From an uncultured Christensenella sp. (lineage in GTDB: Bacteria > Bacillota > Clostridia > Christensenellales > Borkfalkiaceae), in NCBI GenBank assembly GCA_905212395.1, contig CAJMEI010000046.1, positions 1-7,802 on the forward strand: DNA of 7,802 bases. Direction: 5' to 3'. The notes beneath the pieces were generated by a model that was not told the origin of the DNA, made no database searches, and worked only from the letters and a program-made list of their open reading frames with translations. Positions 1 through 6,343 of this stretch are shown piece after piece. Position 1 is the stretch's first letter. Every line of letters starts with the position of its first letter. Made by a program: the position numbers and the translations under genes.

Positions 1-205
1 TGTTTTTAAACCATTCTTTTTTAGAAATAATGTAAGATTTCCCCTTAAATAAAAGTTCCACATAAACTACGTCTATTTTCCCTAAATGATTGCAAATTAT
101 TATTGTGTTGCCTTCGTTGGTAAGACGTTCTTTATGAATGGTTTTAAAAGGATAAAAAATCCTAAAAAAAGGCGCTAATAAAAAACGAACTATTGAATAA
201 AACAT
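1..205 (-). CDS. plsC: 1-acyl-glycerol-3-phosphate acyltransferase (PlsC-like), N-terminal part, cut by window edge
   Basis: The first 68 codons are present and the gene runs off the left edge. I translated it by hand from ATG at 205. Family members transfer an acyl chain to lysophosphatidate at the inner face of the membrane, giving phosphatidate for phospholipid synthesis. The visible part has a hydrophobic, aromatic-rich N-terminus (residues 1-20, FLLAPFFRIFYPF), then a strand ending in ICNH and the catalytic HX4D motif NHLGKID, with His40 and Asp45. The segment YIISKKEWFKN (58-68) matches the usual 'xxxAKKELFKN' region. The start codon overlaps the cmk stop codon (TAATG), and AGAGGA (213-218) sits 7 nt upstream as ribosome binding site. 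The order cmk-plsC is common in Clostridia. The acceptor-binding and C-terminal parts are outside the window, so substrate choice cannot be judged; another LPLAT-superfamily acyltransferase is possible. Confidence 0.85.
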   Translation of the reverse strand, partial: MFYSIVRFLLAPFFRIFYPFKTIHKERLTNEGNTIIICNHLGKIDVVYVELLFKGKSYIISKKEWFKN

Positions 206-858
206 TATTTAATCCTCTTTAATACTTCTTGACAAACTTGTTCTATATTTAAGTCGGAAGTGTCTATTTCTACTGCGTCGTCAGCCTTTTTTAAAGGCGC
301 TATTTCTCTATGTGAATCTCTATAGTCTCTTTCTTCTATTTCTTTTTTAAGTTGTTCGAACTCTACTTTTTCGCCTTTTTCTAAAAGTTCGTTATATCTT
401 CTTTTAGCTCTGCAATCTACGCTTGCGGTAATAAAGAATTTATATTCCGCGTTTGGGAGAACGGTAGTTCCTATATCCCTGCCGTCTAAAATGCAATCCA
501 TAGATTTAGCGATATTTCTTTGAGTCGAAAGTAATTTTTCTCTTACGCACTTTAACGCGGAAATTTTAGACGCAAGATTAGAAACTGCGTTTTGACGAAT
601 TTCTTTTGAAACGTCTTTACCCGACAACTTAGTAATTTGTTTTCCGTCCGAATATTCTATTTGCAAGTCAAGCGATTCCAAAAGTTTTTCTACTTTTTTT
701 TCGTCTTCTACGTCTACGCCGTTTTGCAGAGCGTATAACGCGACCGCTCTATAAAGCGCGCCCGTATCTAAATATAAAATATTAAGTTTATTAGCTAAAA
801 ATTTAGCGACGGTAGATTTTCCGCTTCCCGCAGGTCCGTCTAATGCAACGTTAATCAT
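205..858 (-). CDS. cmk: Cytidylate kinase, (d)CMP kinase
   Basis: This cytoplasmic enzyme phosphorylates CMP and dCMP with ATP, recycling pyrimidine nucleotides for RNA, DNA and CDP-lipid synthesis. The product is 217 aa, the usual size for bacterial Cmk. Visible motifs are the P-loop GPAGSGKST (residues 8-16), the LDTGALYRA segment (30-38) of the NMP site, the GRDIGT motif (126-131), and the C-terminal block RDYRDSHREIAPLKKADDAVEIDTS (from 177), which carries the lid and CMP-contacting residues. The reading frame is open up to 900, but the start is placed at 858. There the protein begins MINVALDGP as in homologues, and GAGGAG lies 6 nt upstream. The first codons overlap the end of the flavoprotein gene by 8 bases (ATGATTAA), and the stop overlaps the plsC-like start. 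All key residues are present; I see no sign of damage. Confidence 0.97.
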   Translation of the reverse strand: MINVALDGPAGSGKSTVAKFLANKLNILYLDTGALYRAVALYALQNGVDVEDEKKVEKLLESLDLQIEYSDGKQITKLSGKDVSKEIRQNAVSNLASKISALKCVREKLLSTQRNIAKSMDCILDGRDIGTTVLPNAEYKFFITASVDCRAKRRYNELLEKGEKVEFEQLKKEIEERDYRDSHREIAPLKKADDAVEIDTSDLNIEQVCQEVLKRIK

Positions 859-2077
859 TTTTTTCTCCTCTGCCCGCAACGAATCCCGTTGAAAAGGCAA
901 TTTGTAAATTATATCCGCCCGTTAAAGCGTCCGTATCGATAACTTCCCCCGCAAAAAACAAATTAGAAATTATTTTACTTTCCATTGTTTTAGGGTTAAT
1001 ATCTTTTACAGAAACTCCGCCCGAAGTTATGATAGATTCTTCTATCGACGCGAATTTCGACAATGTAAATTTTATATTTTTTAAGGTTTCGACTAGTTTT
1101 TTTCTTTCTTCCTTAGTAATAACGTCGGTCTTTTTTATCGGAGAAATTCCTGATAATACTATGATAGGTCTTATTAAGGATTTAGGTAACAAATCGATTA
1201 ATGCGTTTTGTAAATCTTTATTTTTATATTTAAAAAAATCTCTTAAAATTCTATCGGACAACTGCTCGTAAGATAAAGCGGGCTTTAAGTCTAAAACTAA
1301 ATACACGTCTTTAATAGCGTGTTTGTTTATAAAACTCGAAGCCGACAATACTAGCGGTCCTGATATGCCGAAATGAGTAAAAAGCAATTCTCCCATTTGG
1401 GAAAAAACGATTTTTTGCTTTGCAAAAGCCGTTAATGTAACGTTTTTTAGCGACAAACCTTGAACTTGCTTTACCCATTCTTCTTTTAAATATATAGGAC
1501 AAAGCGCAGGTTTTAACTGAACTACGGTATGTCCCGTTTTTTTTGCAAACACGTAGCCGTCCCCCGTACTTCCCGTAGAAGAATAACTTTTTCCGCCCGT
1601 ACATATTACCACTTTATTGCAAAAATATTCGCCCTTATCCGTTTTTACGCCCTTTACAACGTTATTTTCAACGATTAAATCTAAAACTTTTTCTTGCAAA
1701 TGAATTTTAACGCCGTTTTTTTTGCAAATTTCGCCAAGCGTTTTAATTACGTCGCTAGACTTATCCGAAAACGGAAAAACTCTTCTTCCGCGTTCGGTTT
1801 TTAGTTGCAGACCGTTGCTTTCAAATAATTCTATCGTTTTTTTACTGTTAAAAGCGTAAATACTGCTTTTTAAAAATTTAGGATTAGTAACTACGTTTTC
1901 TAAAAACTCGGTTTCGGCGCAATCGTTGGTAATATTACAACGACCTTTACCCGTGATATAAAGTTTTTTACCTATTTTTTCGTTTTTTTCTATTATCGTT
2001 ACGTCGTTACCGCATTTTGCGCTTTCTATCGCGCAAGCAAGCCCCGAAGCTCCGCCCCCGATTATTATCGTTTTCAT
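851..2077 (-). CDS. HI0933/YhiN-family FAD-dependent flavoprotein
   Basis: A 408-aa flavoprotein of the HI0933 family, often labelled 'aminoacetone oxidase family FAD-binding enzyme' or BaiN-like. The N-terminal Rossmann motif is GGGASGL (residues 7-13), with the acidic end of strand two at Glu30. The family block GKKLYITGKGRCNITN follows at 36-51, then CTGGKSY (159-165) and the C-terminal FAD-contacting block from FFAGEVIDTDALTGGYN (374-390) to LQIAFSTGFVAG. Length and motif order are normal for the family. From memory, the E. coli homologue YhiN has been reported as a 23S rRNA dihydrouridine synthase (RdsA), so an RNA-modifying role is plausible here but not shown. The start at 2077 overlaps the surE stop (ATGA) and has only a weak purine site, so translational coupling is likely. 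Its position just before cmk and plsC is a recurring Clostridia arrangement. Confidence 0.93.
   Translation of the reverse strand: MKTIIIGGGASGLACAIESAKCGNDVTIIEKNEKIGKKLYITGKGRCNITNDCAETEFLENVVTNPKFLKSSIYAFNSKKTIELFESNGLQLKTERGRRVFPFSDKSSDVIKTLGEICKKNGVKIHLQEKVLDLIVENNVVKGVKTDKGEYFCNKVVICTGGKSYSSTGSTGDGYVFAKKTGHTVVQLKPALCPIYLKEEWVKQVQGLSLKNVTLTAFAKQKIVFSQMGELLFTHFGISGPLVLSASSFINKHAIKDVYLVLDLKPALSYEQLSDRILRDFFKYKNKDLQNALIDLLPKSLIRPIIVLSGISPIKKTDVITKEERKKLVETLKNIKFTLSKFASIEESIITSGGVSVKDINPKTMESKIISNLFFAGEVIDTDALTGGYNLQIAFSTGFVAGRGEKND
865..870 (-). promoter_or_regulatory. Ribosome binding site of cmk
   Basis: GAGGAG on the minus strand, 6 nt before the ATG at 858, inside the 3' end of the flavoprotein gene. 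It decides the cmk start against the longer open frame reaching 900, whose extra 14 residues do not resemble Cmk. Confidence 0.85.
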
Positions 2078-2814
2078 TTTGCGATACCTTTTAGCTTTTC
2101 TAATTCCGCATAAGCGGTTCTATCGGTAACTAAAGGCGTTACGGTAATATAGCCTTTTCTTAACCATTCTACGTCGCAATCTTCGTCGTTTTTATCGTTT
2201 TTAAGTATGTCGCCCACCAACATATACGTTCCGTCGTCGTTTAAAACGTATCTATCGGAATAAAGCTGTACGCCTAATTTGCAATATTTGACTGCATTTT
2301 CACATTCTTTATTAGGAAAATTTACGTTAAGAACGTAGTTTTTAGACGCATTTTTTAATAAATCGGGAAAAACTGTAGATAGATTTTTATATAAAGCTTT
2401 ATAGTCGATTTCGCAATTTTTATCCGTAACGCAAGATAACGCGATTGACGGAATTGATAAAATACACGCTTCAAAACATGCGGAAACCGTTCCGCTGTAT
2501 AACGTATCCGTGCCTGCGTTGCTACCGATGTTTATACCCGAAACGATTAAGTCAAAATTTACGTCTTTAAAAAATTCCGTACCGAACCTTACGCAGTCGG
2601 CAGGCGTTCCGCTTAGGGAGTATGAAACGTAATTAGCATTTTGTTCTACGTTTATTACTTTAAGCTTTTTGTAAAAAGACATTGAATGTGAATAAGCCGA
2701 CCTATTTCCGTCGGGAGCCATAACGTATACCTTGTTTTTTTCGGATAAAAACTTAGCGAGAGTTTTTAATCCCTCGCTAAATATTCCGTCGTCGTTACAT
2801 ATCAATATATTCAT
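2074..2814 (-). CDS. surE: 5'/3'-nucleotidase SurE
   Basis: SurE is a cytoplasmic divalent-metal phosphatase that releases phosphate from nucleoside 5'- and 3'-monophosphates, and in some species from short polyphosphate. The product is 246 aa, typical length. All four metal ligands known from SurE structures are present at their standard positions: Asp8 and Asp9 in NDDG, Ser39 in APDGNRSA, and Asn95 in SGINIGSN. The SGTPADCV motif (68-75) is also intact. The loop after Pro34 reads DGNRSAYSHSMSF, a slight variant of the usual DRxRSGxxHSxT. The start codon shares one base with the oadA stop codon (TAATG). No clear Shine-Dalgarno site lies before it, so translation probably depends on ribosomes finishing oadA. 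This ties SurE output to the decarboxylase operon. The gene ends in an ATGA overlap with the flavoprotein gene. Confidence 0.96.
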   Translation of the reverse strand: MNILICNDDGIFSEGLKTLAKFLSEKNKVYVMAPDGNRSAYSHSMSFYKKLKVINVEQNANYVSYSLSGTPADCVRFGTEFFKDVNFDLIVSGINIGSNAGTDTLYSGTVSACFEACILSIPSIALSCVTDKNCEIDYKALYKNLSTVFPDLLKNASKNYVLNVNFPNKECENAVKYCKLGVQLYSDRYVLNDDGTYMLVGDILKNDKNDEDCDVEWLRKGYITVTPLVTDRTAYAELEKLKGIAK

Positions 2815-4217
2815 TATACGGGATAAACCTTTTTATCATCAATCAAGTTTTTATCAACGCCCTTATCTCTTGCCATTCTCCATTTAAAGAAGTTTAAAGC
2901 CGTTTCGCCGAATAAAGCGTAACTCAATACGTCTTCTTCTTGCGTGTAGTATTCTTTCATTTCTTCTTTAAACTTATCGTATTCAGGTGCGATTAAATCG
3001 GCAGGACGGCAAGTAATAACTTTTTCGTTACCGATAATGGATTTTACAAATTCGGGGTCGGGAGCTACGGGAAGTTTCCCGTATTCACCTTTAAGCATAC
3101 CCTTACTTTCGTTGGTAACCATTTTATATCTTTGTCCCGTAAGAACGTTTAATACCGCTTGCGTTCCTACGATTTGAGAAGTAGGAGTTACTAGCGGAGG
3201 ATAACCGAAATCTTTACGAACTTTCGGAACTTCTTGTAAAACTTCTTGAAGTTTGTCTTCTTTACCCTGTTTTTTAAGTTGATTAATTAAGTTGGATAAC
3301 ATTCCGCCGGGTACTTGATACAATAAAACGTTGGTATCTACTTTTAATACCTTAGGCGATAAAAATCCGTCTTTTTCTAATCTTTGAGCTACTTTTCTGA
3401 AATGTTCCGTTATAGGAATTATTTTTTGTAAATCGATACCCGTGTCGTATTCCGTTCCCGCTAAACTTGCAACGATAGGTTCTGTTGCAGGTTGACTTGT
3501 TCCGTTTCCTAATGCGGAATTTGCTGTGTCGATTATATCTACGCCGGCTTCTATTGCTTTAAGATAAATCAAATCCCCTGTTCCTGCGGTATTATGAGTA
3601 TGAAGATGTATTTTGGTTTCCGGTTTTAATACTTCTTTCATCTTTTTTACCAAATCGTATGCGGTAAAAGGTAAAAGAAGGTTTGCCATATCTTTAATAC
3701 AAATATTGTCAGCTCCCATATCTTCAAGGGTTTTTGCAAGCTTTACAAAATATTCCGTTGTATGAACGGGACTTGTGGTATAAGATATGGTAGCTTCGCA
3801 TACGCCACCGTATTTTTTAATGGCTTTCATTGCGGTTTCCATATTTCTCGGGTCGTTTAACGCGTCGAAAACCCTTATTATGGAAACGCCGTTTTTAATA
3901 GACGCTTCTACGAATTTTTCTACAACGTCGTCCGCATAGTGCTTATAACCGAGTAGATTTTGTCCTCTTAAAAGCATTTGTATAGGCGTTTTCTTTAAGT
4001 GAGATTTTAAAATTCTCAATCTTTCCCAAGGGTCTTCGTTTAAAAATCTTAAACAAGAGTCAAACGTAGCTCCTCCCCAAGCCTCTAACGAGTAAAAACC
4101 CAAATCATCAAGTTGGTCTAAAACGGGAATCATTTCTTCAAGCTTCATTCTTGTTGCAGCCTGAGACTGATGCGCATCTCTTAAAATAGTTTCTGTTATT
4201 AATATTTTCTTTCCCAT
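2814..4217 (-). CDS. oadA: Oxaloacetate decarboxylase alpha / pyruvate carboxylase subunit B-type carboxyltransferase, no biotin domain
   Basis: This 467-aa protein is the carboxyltransferase that moves CO2 between oxaloacetate (giving pyruvate) and the biotin of a carrier protein. It forms a TIM barrel (about residues 5-270) followed by the conserved PYC/OADA domain (about 290-430, including TPTSQIVGTQAVLNVL). Visible active-site elements are TETILRDAHQS with metal ligand Asp14, the LLRGQNLLGY block (82-91), KDMANLL with the probable metal-bridging Lys175, and HLHTHNTAG with metal ligands His206 and His208. GTSQPATE (239-246) includes the threonine used in biotin-dependent proton transfer in pyruvate carboxylase. 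Single-chain OadA proteins are near 590 aa; this one stops at DKKVYPV before any biotinyl domain, which is supplied by the separate carrier gene. AGGAGAT precedes the start, 12 nt after oadB. Context with OadB and OadG favours the Na+-pumping decarboxylase role over pyruvate carboxylase; no biotin carboxylase gene is in view. Confidence 0.95.
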   Translation of the reverse strand: MGKKILITETILRDAHQSQAATRMKLEEMIPVLDQLDDLGFYSLEAWGGATFDSCLRFLNEDPWERLRILKSHLKKTPIQMLLRGQNLLGYKHYADDVVEKFVEASIKNGVSIIRVFDALNDPRNMETAMKAIKKYGGVCEATISYTTSPVHTTEYFVKLAKTLEDMGADNICIKDMANLLLPFTAYDLVKKMKEVLKPETKIHLHTHNTAGTGDLIYLKAIEAGVDIIDTANSALGNGTSQPATEPIVASLAGTEYDTGIDLQKIIPITEHFRKVAQRLEKDGFLSPKVLKVDTNVLLYQVPGGMLSNLINQLKKQGKEDKLQEVLQEVPKVRKDFGYPPLVTPTSQIVGTQAVLNVLTGQRYKMVTNESKGMLKGEYGKLPVAPDPEFVKSIIGNEKVITCRPADLIAPEYDKFKEEMKEYYTQEEDVLSYALFGETALNFFKWRMARDKGVDKNLIDDKKVYPV

Positions 4218-4229
4218 AGTAATCTCCTG

Positions 4230-5609
4230 TTAACCAAATAGTGCAAGTAAAATTCCTGCCGCTATAGCCGAGCCGACAACTCCCGCTACATTAGGTCCCA
4301 TTGCATGCATTAATAAATGGTTTGTCGGGTCGTATTTAGTTCCCATCTCCTCAGAAATTCTTGCCGCCATAGGAACTGCTGAAACACCTGCTGAACCGAT
4401 AAGCGGATTTAATTTTTCTTTTGAGAACAAGTTCATAAGTTTTACCATAAATATTCCGCCAACACTTCCAAGACAGAATGCAAATAAACCTAAAAGAATA
4501 ATCTTTATAGTTGCAAAACTCAAGAATAAATTTCCTACCGCTTTAGAACCGACCATTATTCCTAAAAAGATAGTAACGATATTCATTAACGCGTTAGACG
4601 CCGTATCTACAAGTCTTGCAGCAACGCCCGATTCTTTTAATAAGTTACCGAGCATTAACATTCCGAGTAACGGCATTGCCGAAGGAAGTAATAATCCTAC
4701 GACCAACGAAACGAGTACGGGAAAAACGATTTTTTCCGTTTTAGAAACTTTACGCGCTTGTTTCATTTTAATTTTTCTTTCTTTTTCGGTTGTGCAAAGT
4801 TTCATTAAAGGCTTTTGTATGATAGGAATTAAAGCCATATACGAATAAGCCGCTATCGCTATCATAGGCAAATAGTCTTCGGCAAGCTTTTTGGTAACGT
4901 AAATTGCCGTAGGACCGTCCGCTCCGCCGATTATGGATATTGCGCCCGCGATTGATTCCGCGGAATACTTACCGTCTCCGCCTTTAAATAAGAAATAAGC
5001 TCCAACAAACGTTATAAATATTCCAAGTTGAGCGGCAGCTCCTATTAACATACTTTTGGGTCTTGCAATTAAAGGTCCGAAGTCCGTCATTGCGCCGATT
5101 CCTAAGAAAATAAGCGGGGGATATATAACTTTGTCTACCCCTAAATATAAGTAGTAAAATAAGCCTTCGTTAGCGATAACTTTTTCGCTACTCATAGCTA
5201 AATTATTTAAGTTGAAAATTTGCGTTAAGCTTTCGCTTGAAAATTCAGAGAACGATTGAATTGCCGTACCGCCGTAACTTGCGCAAACTCCGTTCCACCA
5301 AGCAACTAATTGGTCGCTAGTTCCCCTTGCAACTTCTTGATTTGAAAGCGTATCGGTAATAACATATCCTTTTGTCCCGAACAACTCGTGATATGCTCCC
5401 GGAACGTTTACGATAAACATACCGAAAGCAATAGGCAGTAACAAAAGCGGTTCAAACTTTTTGACGATAGCAAGGTACATTAAAACGAATGAAATTAAAA
5501 TCATAACGTAATTTTGCCAATTCGTTCCCGAATGTAGCCCCGTACTCTCCCAAAGGTTTTTAAACGCTTCTACTATTGCGTTTGAACATAAATTTGAGAT
5601 TAAATTCAT
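4230..5609 (-). CDS. oadB: Sodium-translocating decarboxylase beta subunit (OadB/MmdB/GcdB family)
   Basis: This multi-pass membrane protein (459 aa) decarboxylates carboxybiotin and couples this to Na+ export. The key residues known from the Klebsiella beta subunit are all present, at a constant offset of about 28 residues by my recollection of that numbering. They are Asp231 in GGADGPTAI, Tyr257 in AAYSYMAL, and Asn401, Gly405, Ser410 and Arg417 in NPLIGSAGVSAVPMAAR. Hydrophobic spans are seen around 33-70, 160-210, 218-265, 293-320, 340-390 and 430-458, with the conserved MHAMGPNVAGVVGSA near the end. Between the first hydrophobic pair and YPPLIFLGIGAMTDFGPL is a polar Ser/Thr/Asn/Gly-rich stretch (about 73-148), a region that varies in length in the family. 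AGGAG precedes the start. Adjacent oadA, the biotin carrier and oadG complete the pump. The substrate is set by the partner carboxyltransferase, most likely oxaloacetate. Confidence 0.97.
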   Translation of the reverse strand: MNLISNLCSNAIVEAFKNLWESTGLHSGTNWQNYVMILISFVLMYLAIVKKFEPLLLLPIAFGMFIVNVPGAYHELFGTKGYVITDTLSNQEVARGTSDQLVAWWNGVCASYGGTAIQSFSEFSSESLTQIFNLNNLAMSSEKVIANEGLFYYLYLGVDKVIYPPLIFLGIGAMTDFGPLIARPKSMLIGAAAQLGIFITFVGAYFLFKGGDGKYSAESIAGAISIIGGADGPTAIYVTKKLAEDYLPMIAIAAYSYMALIPIIQKPLMKLCTTEKERKIKMKQARKVSKTEKIVFPVLVSLVVGLLLPSAMPLLGMLMLGNLLKESGVAARLVDTASNALMNIVTIFLGIMVGSKAVGNLFLSFATIKIILLGLFAFCLGSVGGIFMVKLMNLFSKEKLNPLIGSAGVSAVPMAARISEEMGTKYDPTNHLLMHAMGPNVAGVVGSAIAAGILLALFG

Positions 5610-5624
5610 TTCTTTCTCCTAAAT

Positions 5625-5993
5625 TTAGCCGATAGTAGCTACTATATCGTCGGTTTCTACGTTAGTACCTTTGGTAACTTTAAACGAAATTACTCCGTCG
5701 AATTCGCTTGCGATTTCGTTATCCATTTTCATTGCTTCCAAAATATAAATTACGTCGCCTTTTTTAACGCTAGCGCCTTCTGCAACTTTAAATTCTTTAA
5801 CCATTCCAGGCATTGGCGCTTTAACGGGATTTCCACCTGTTGCAACAGGTTTTTTAGCCACAGGCGCACTTACTTGTTCTTTCTTTACTTCCTGTACTAC
5901 CGGAGCTACGGTTTCCGCTGTGGACGCCCCACCCACTTCCTCTACTGCAACTTCATATTCTTTTCCATCTATGTATACTTTAAAATTACGCAT
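5625..5993 (-). CDS. Biotin carrier protein of the decarboxylase (biotin/lipoyl domain)
   Basis: A 122-aa swinging-arm subunit that carries carboxybiotin between the carboxyltransferase and the OadB membrane subunit. The N-terminal part (1-20, FKVYIDGKEYEVAVEEV) is the short beta segment typical of MmdC, GcdC and 1.3S carriers. A flexible Ala/Pro/Val/Lys-rich linker covers about 22-56. The biotinyl domain (57-122) starts VKAPMPGMV and contains EAMKM, with Lys89 the residue expected to be biotinylated by BirA. In many homologues this domain is fused to OadA; here it is separate, matching the short OadA nearby. An AAAGGAGAG site lies just before the start, and 15 bases separate it from oadB downstream. 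It closely resembles the 1.3S subunit of transcarboxylase and MmdC, so the name depends on its partners. Confidence 0.96.
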   Translation of the reverse strand: MRNFKVYIDGKEYEVAVEEVGGASTAETVAPVVQEVKKEQVSAPVAKKPVATGGNPVKAPMPGMVKEFKVAEGASVKKGDVIYILEAMKMDNEIASEFDGVISFKVTKGTNVETDDIVATIG

Positions 5994-6009
5994 TTTTACT
6001 CTCCTTTAA

Positions 6010-6342
6010 TTATCTTCTTATGATTTTTCTTACTATAAATTCGCATTCGCTTTTATTTTCCTGTTGAAGTAAAGCGTATATTGCGGATATAATTGCTACT
6101 TTTATATTTTCGTCAATATCTTCTTGCCTAACTTCAACCGTTTTCTGCTTAACCGGTTCTTCTTTTGGCTTTGAATCAAACTTTTTTGTCTCTTTTCCGT
6201 TAATTTTATCAAATATTTTTCCCATTATAATTAAGAATAATATTATTACGGTCATGCCAAAAAAGATTACAAGCAAACCCAAAACAAACGTAAATAAAAC
6301 GGTCACTCCGTCAGACATTCCATTCAGGGCTAAAAAATACAT
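6010..6342 (-). CDS. oadG: Sodium pump decarboxylase gamma subunit (OadG family)
   Basis: A 110-aa membrane-anchored small subunit. It has a single strong transmembrane helix at about residues 12-41 (VTVLFTFVLGLLVIFFGMTV and onward). A charged Lys/Glu/Pro linker follows (45-70), then a short C-terminal cytoplasmic segment (74-110, DENIKVAIISAIYALL, ending FIVRKIIRR), as in Firmicute OadG-like proteins. In characterised pumps the gamma subunit helps assemble alpha with beta. The His-rich, Zn-binding tail described for proteobacterial OadG is not seen. The start at 6342 has GAGGTG upstream, inside the final codons of the preceding gene, and only one base separates the two genes. A second Met at residue 9 lacks a ribosome binding site. 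Small size and low conservation make the family call rest partly on context. Confidence 0.88.
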   Translation of the reverse strand: MYFLALNGMSDGVTVLFTFVLGLLVIFFGMTVIILFLIIMGKIFDKINGKETKKFDSKPKEEPVKQKTVEVRQEDIDENIKVAIISAIYALLQQENKSECEFIVRKIIRR

Positions 6343-6343
6343 A

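Noticed and set aside
1029..1271. Plus-strand open frame of 80 codons
   Set aside because: Lies fully inside the flavoprotein gene on the other strand, has no family resemblance and no reason to be expressed; it mirrors the real coding frame.
1311..1604. Minus-strand open frame of 97 codons
   Set aside because: Out-of-frame shadow inside the flavoprotein gene, low-complexity Lys/Arg-rich product, no recognisable domain.
3681..3701. Asn179 in KDMANLL of OadA in place of the Gly of KDMAGLL
   Set aside because: This position varies among OadA and pyruvate carboxylase proteins; the metal-bridging lysine and the histidine pair are intact.
5166..5393. Polar stretch of about 75 residues in OadB (73-148) that looks like an insertion
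   Set aside because: The essential residues downstream keep a constant offset of about 28 from the Klebsiella numbering, and that protein also has a long segment here. It is a length-variable loop of the family rather than a new domain.
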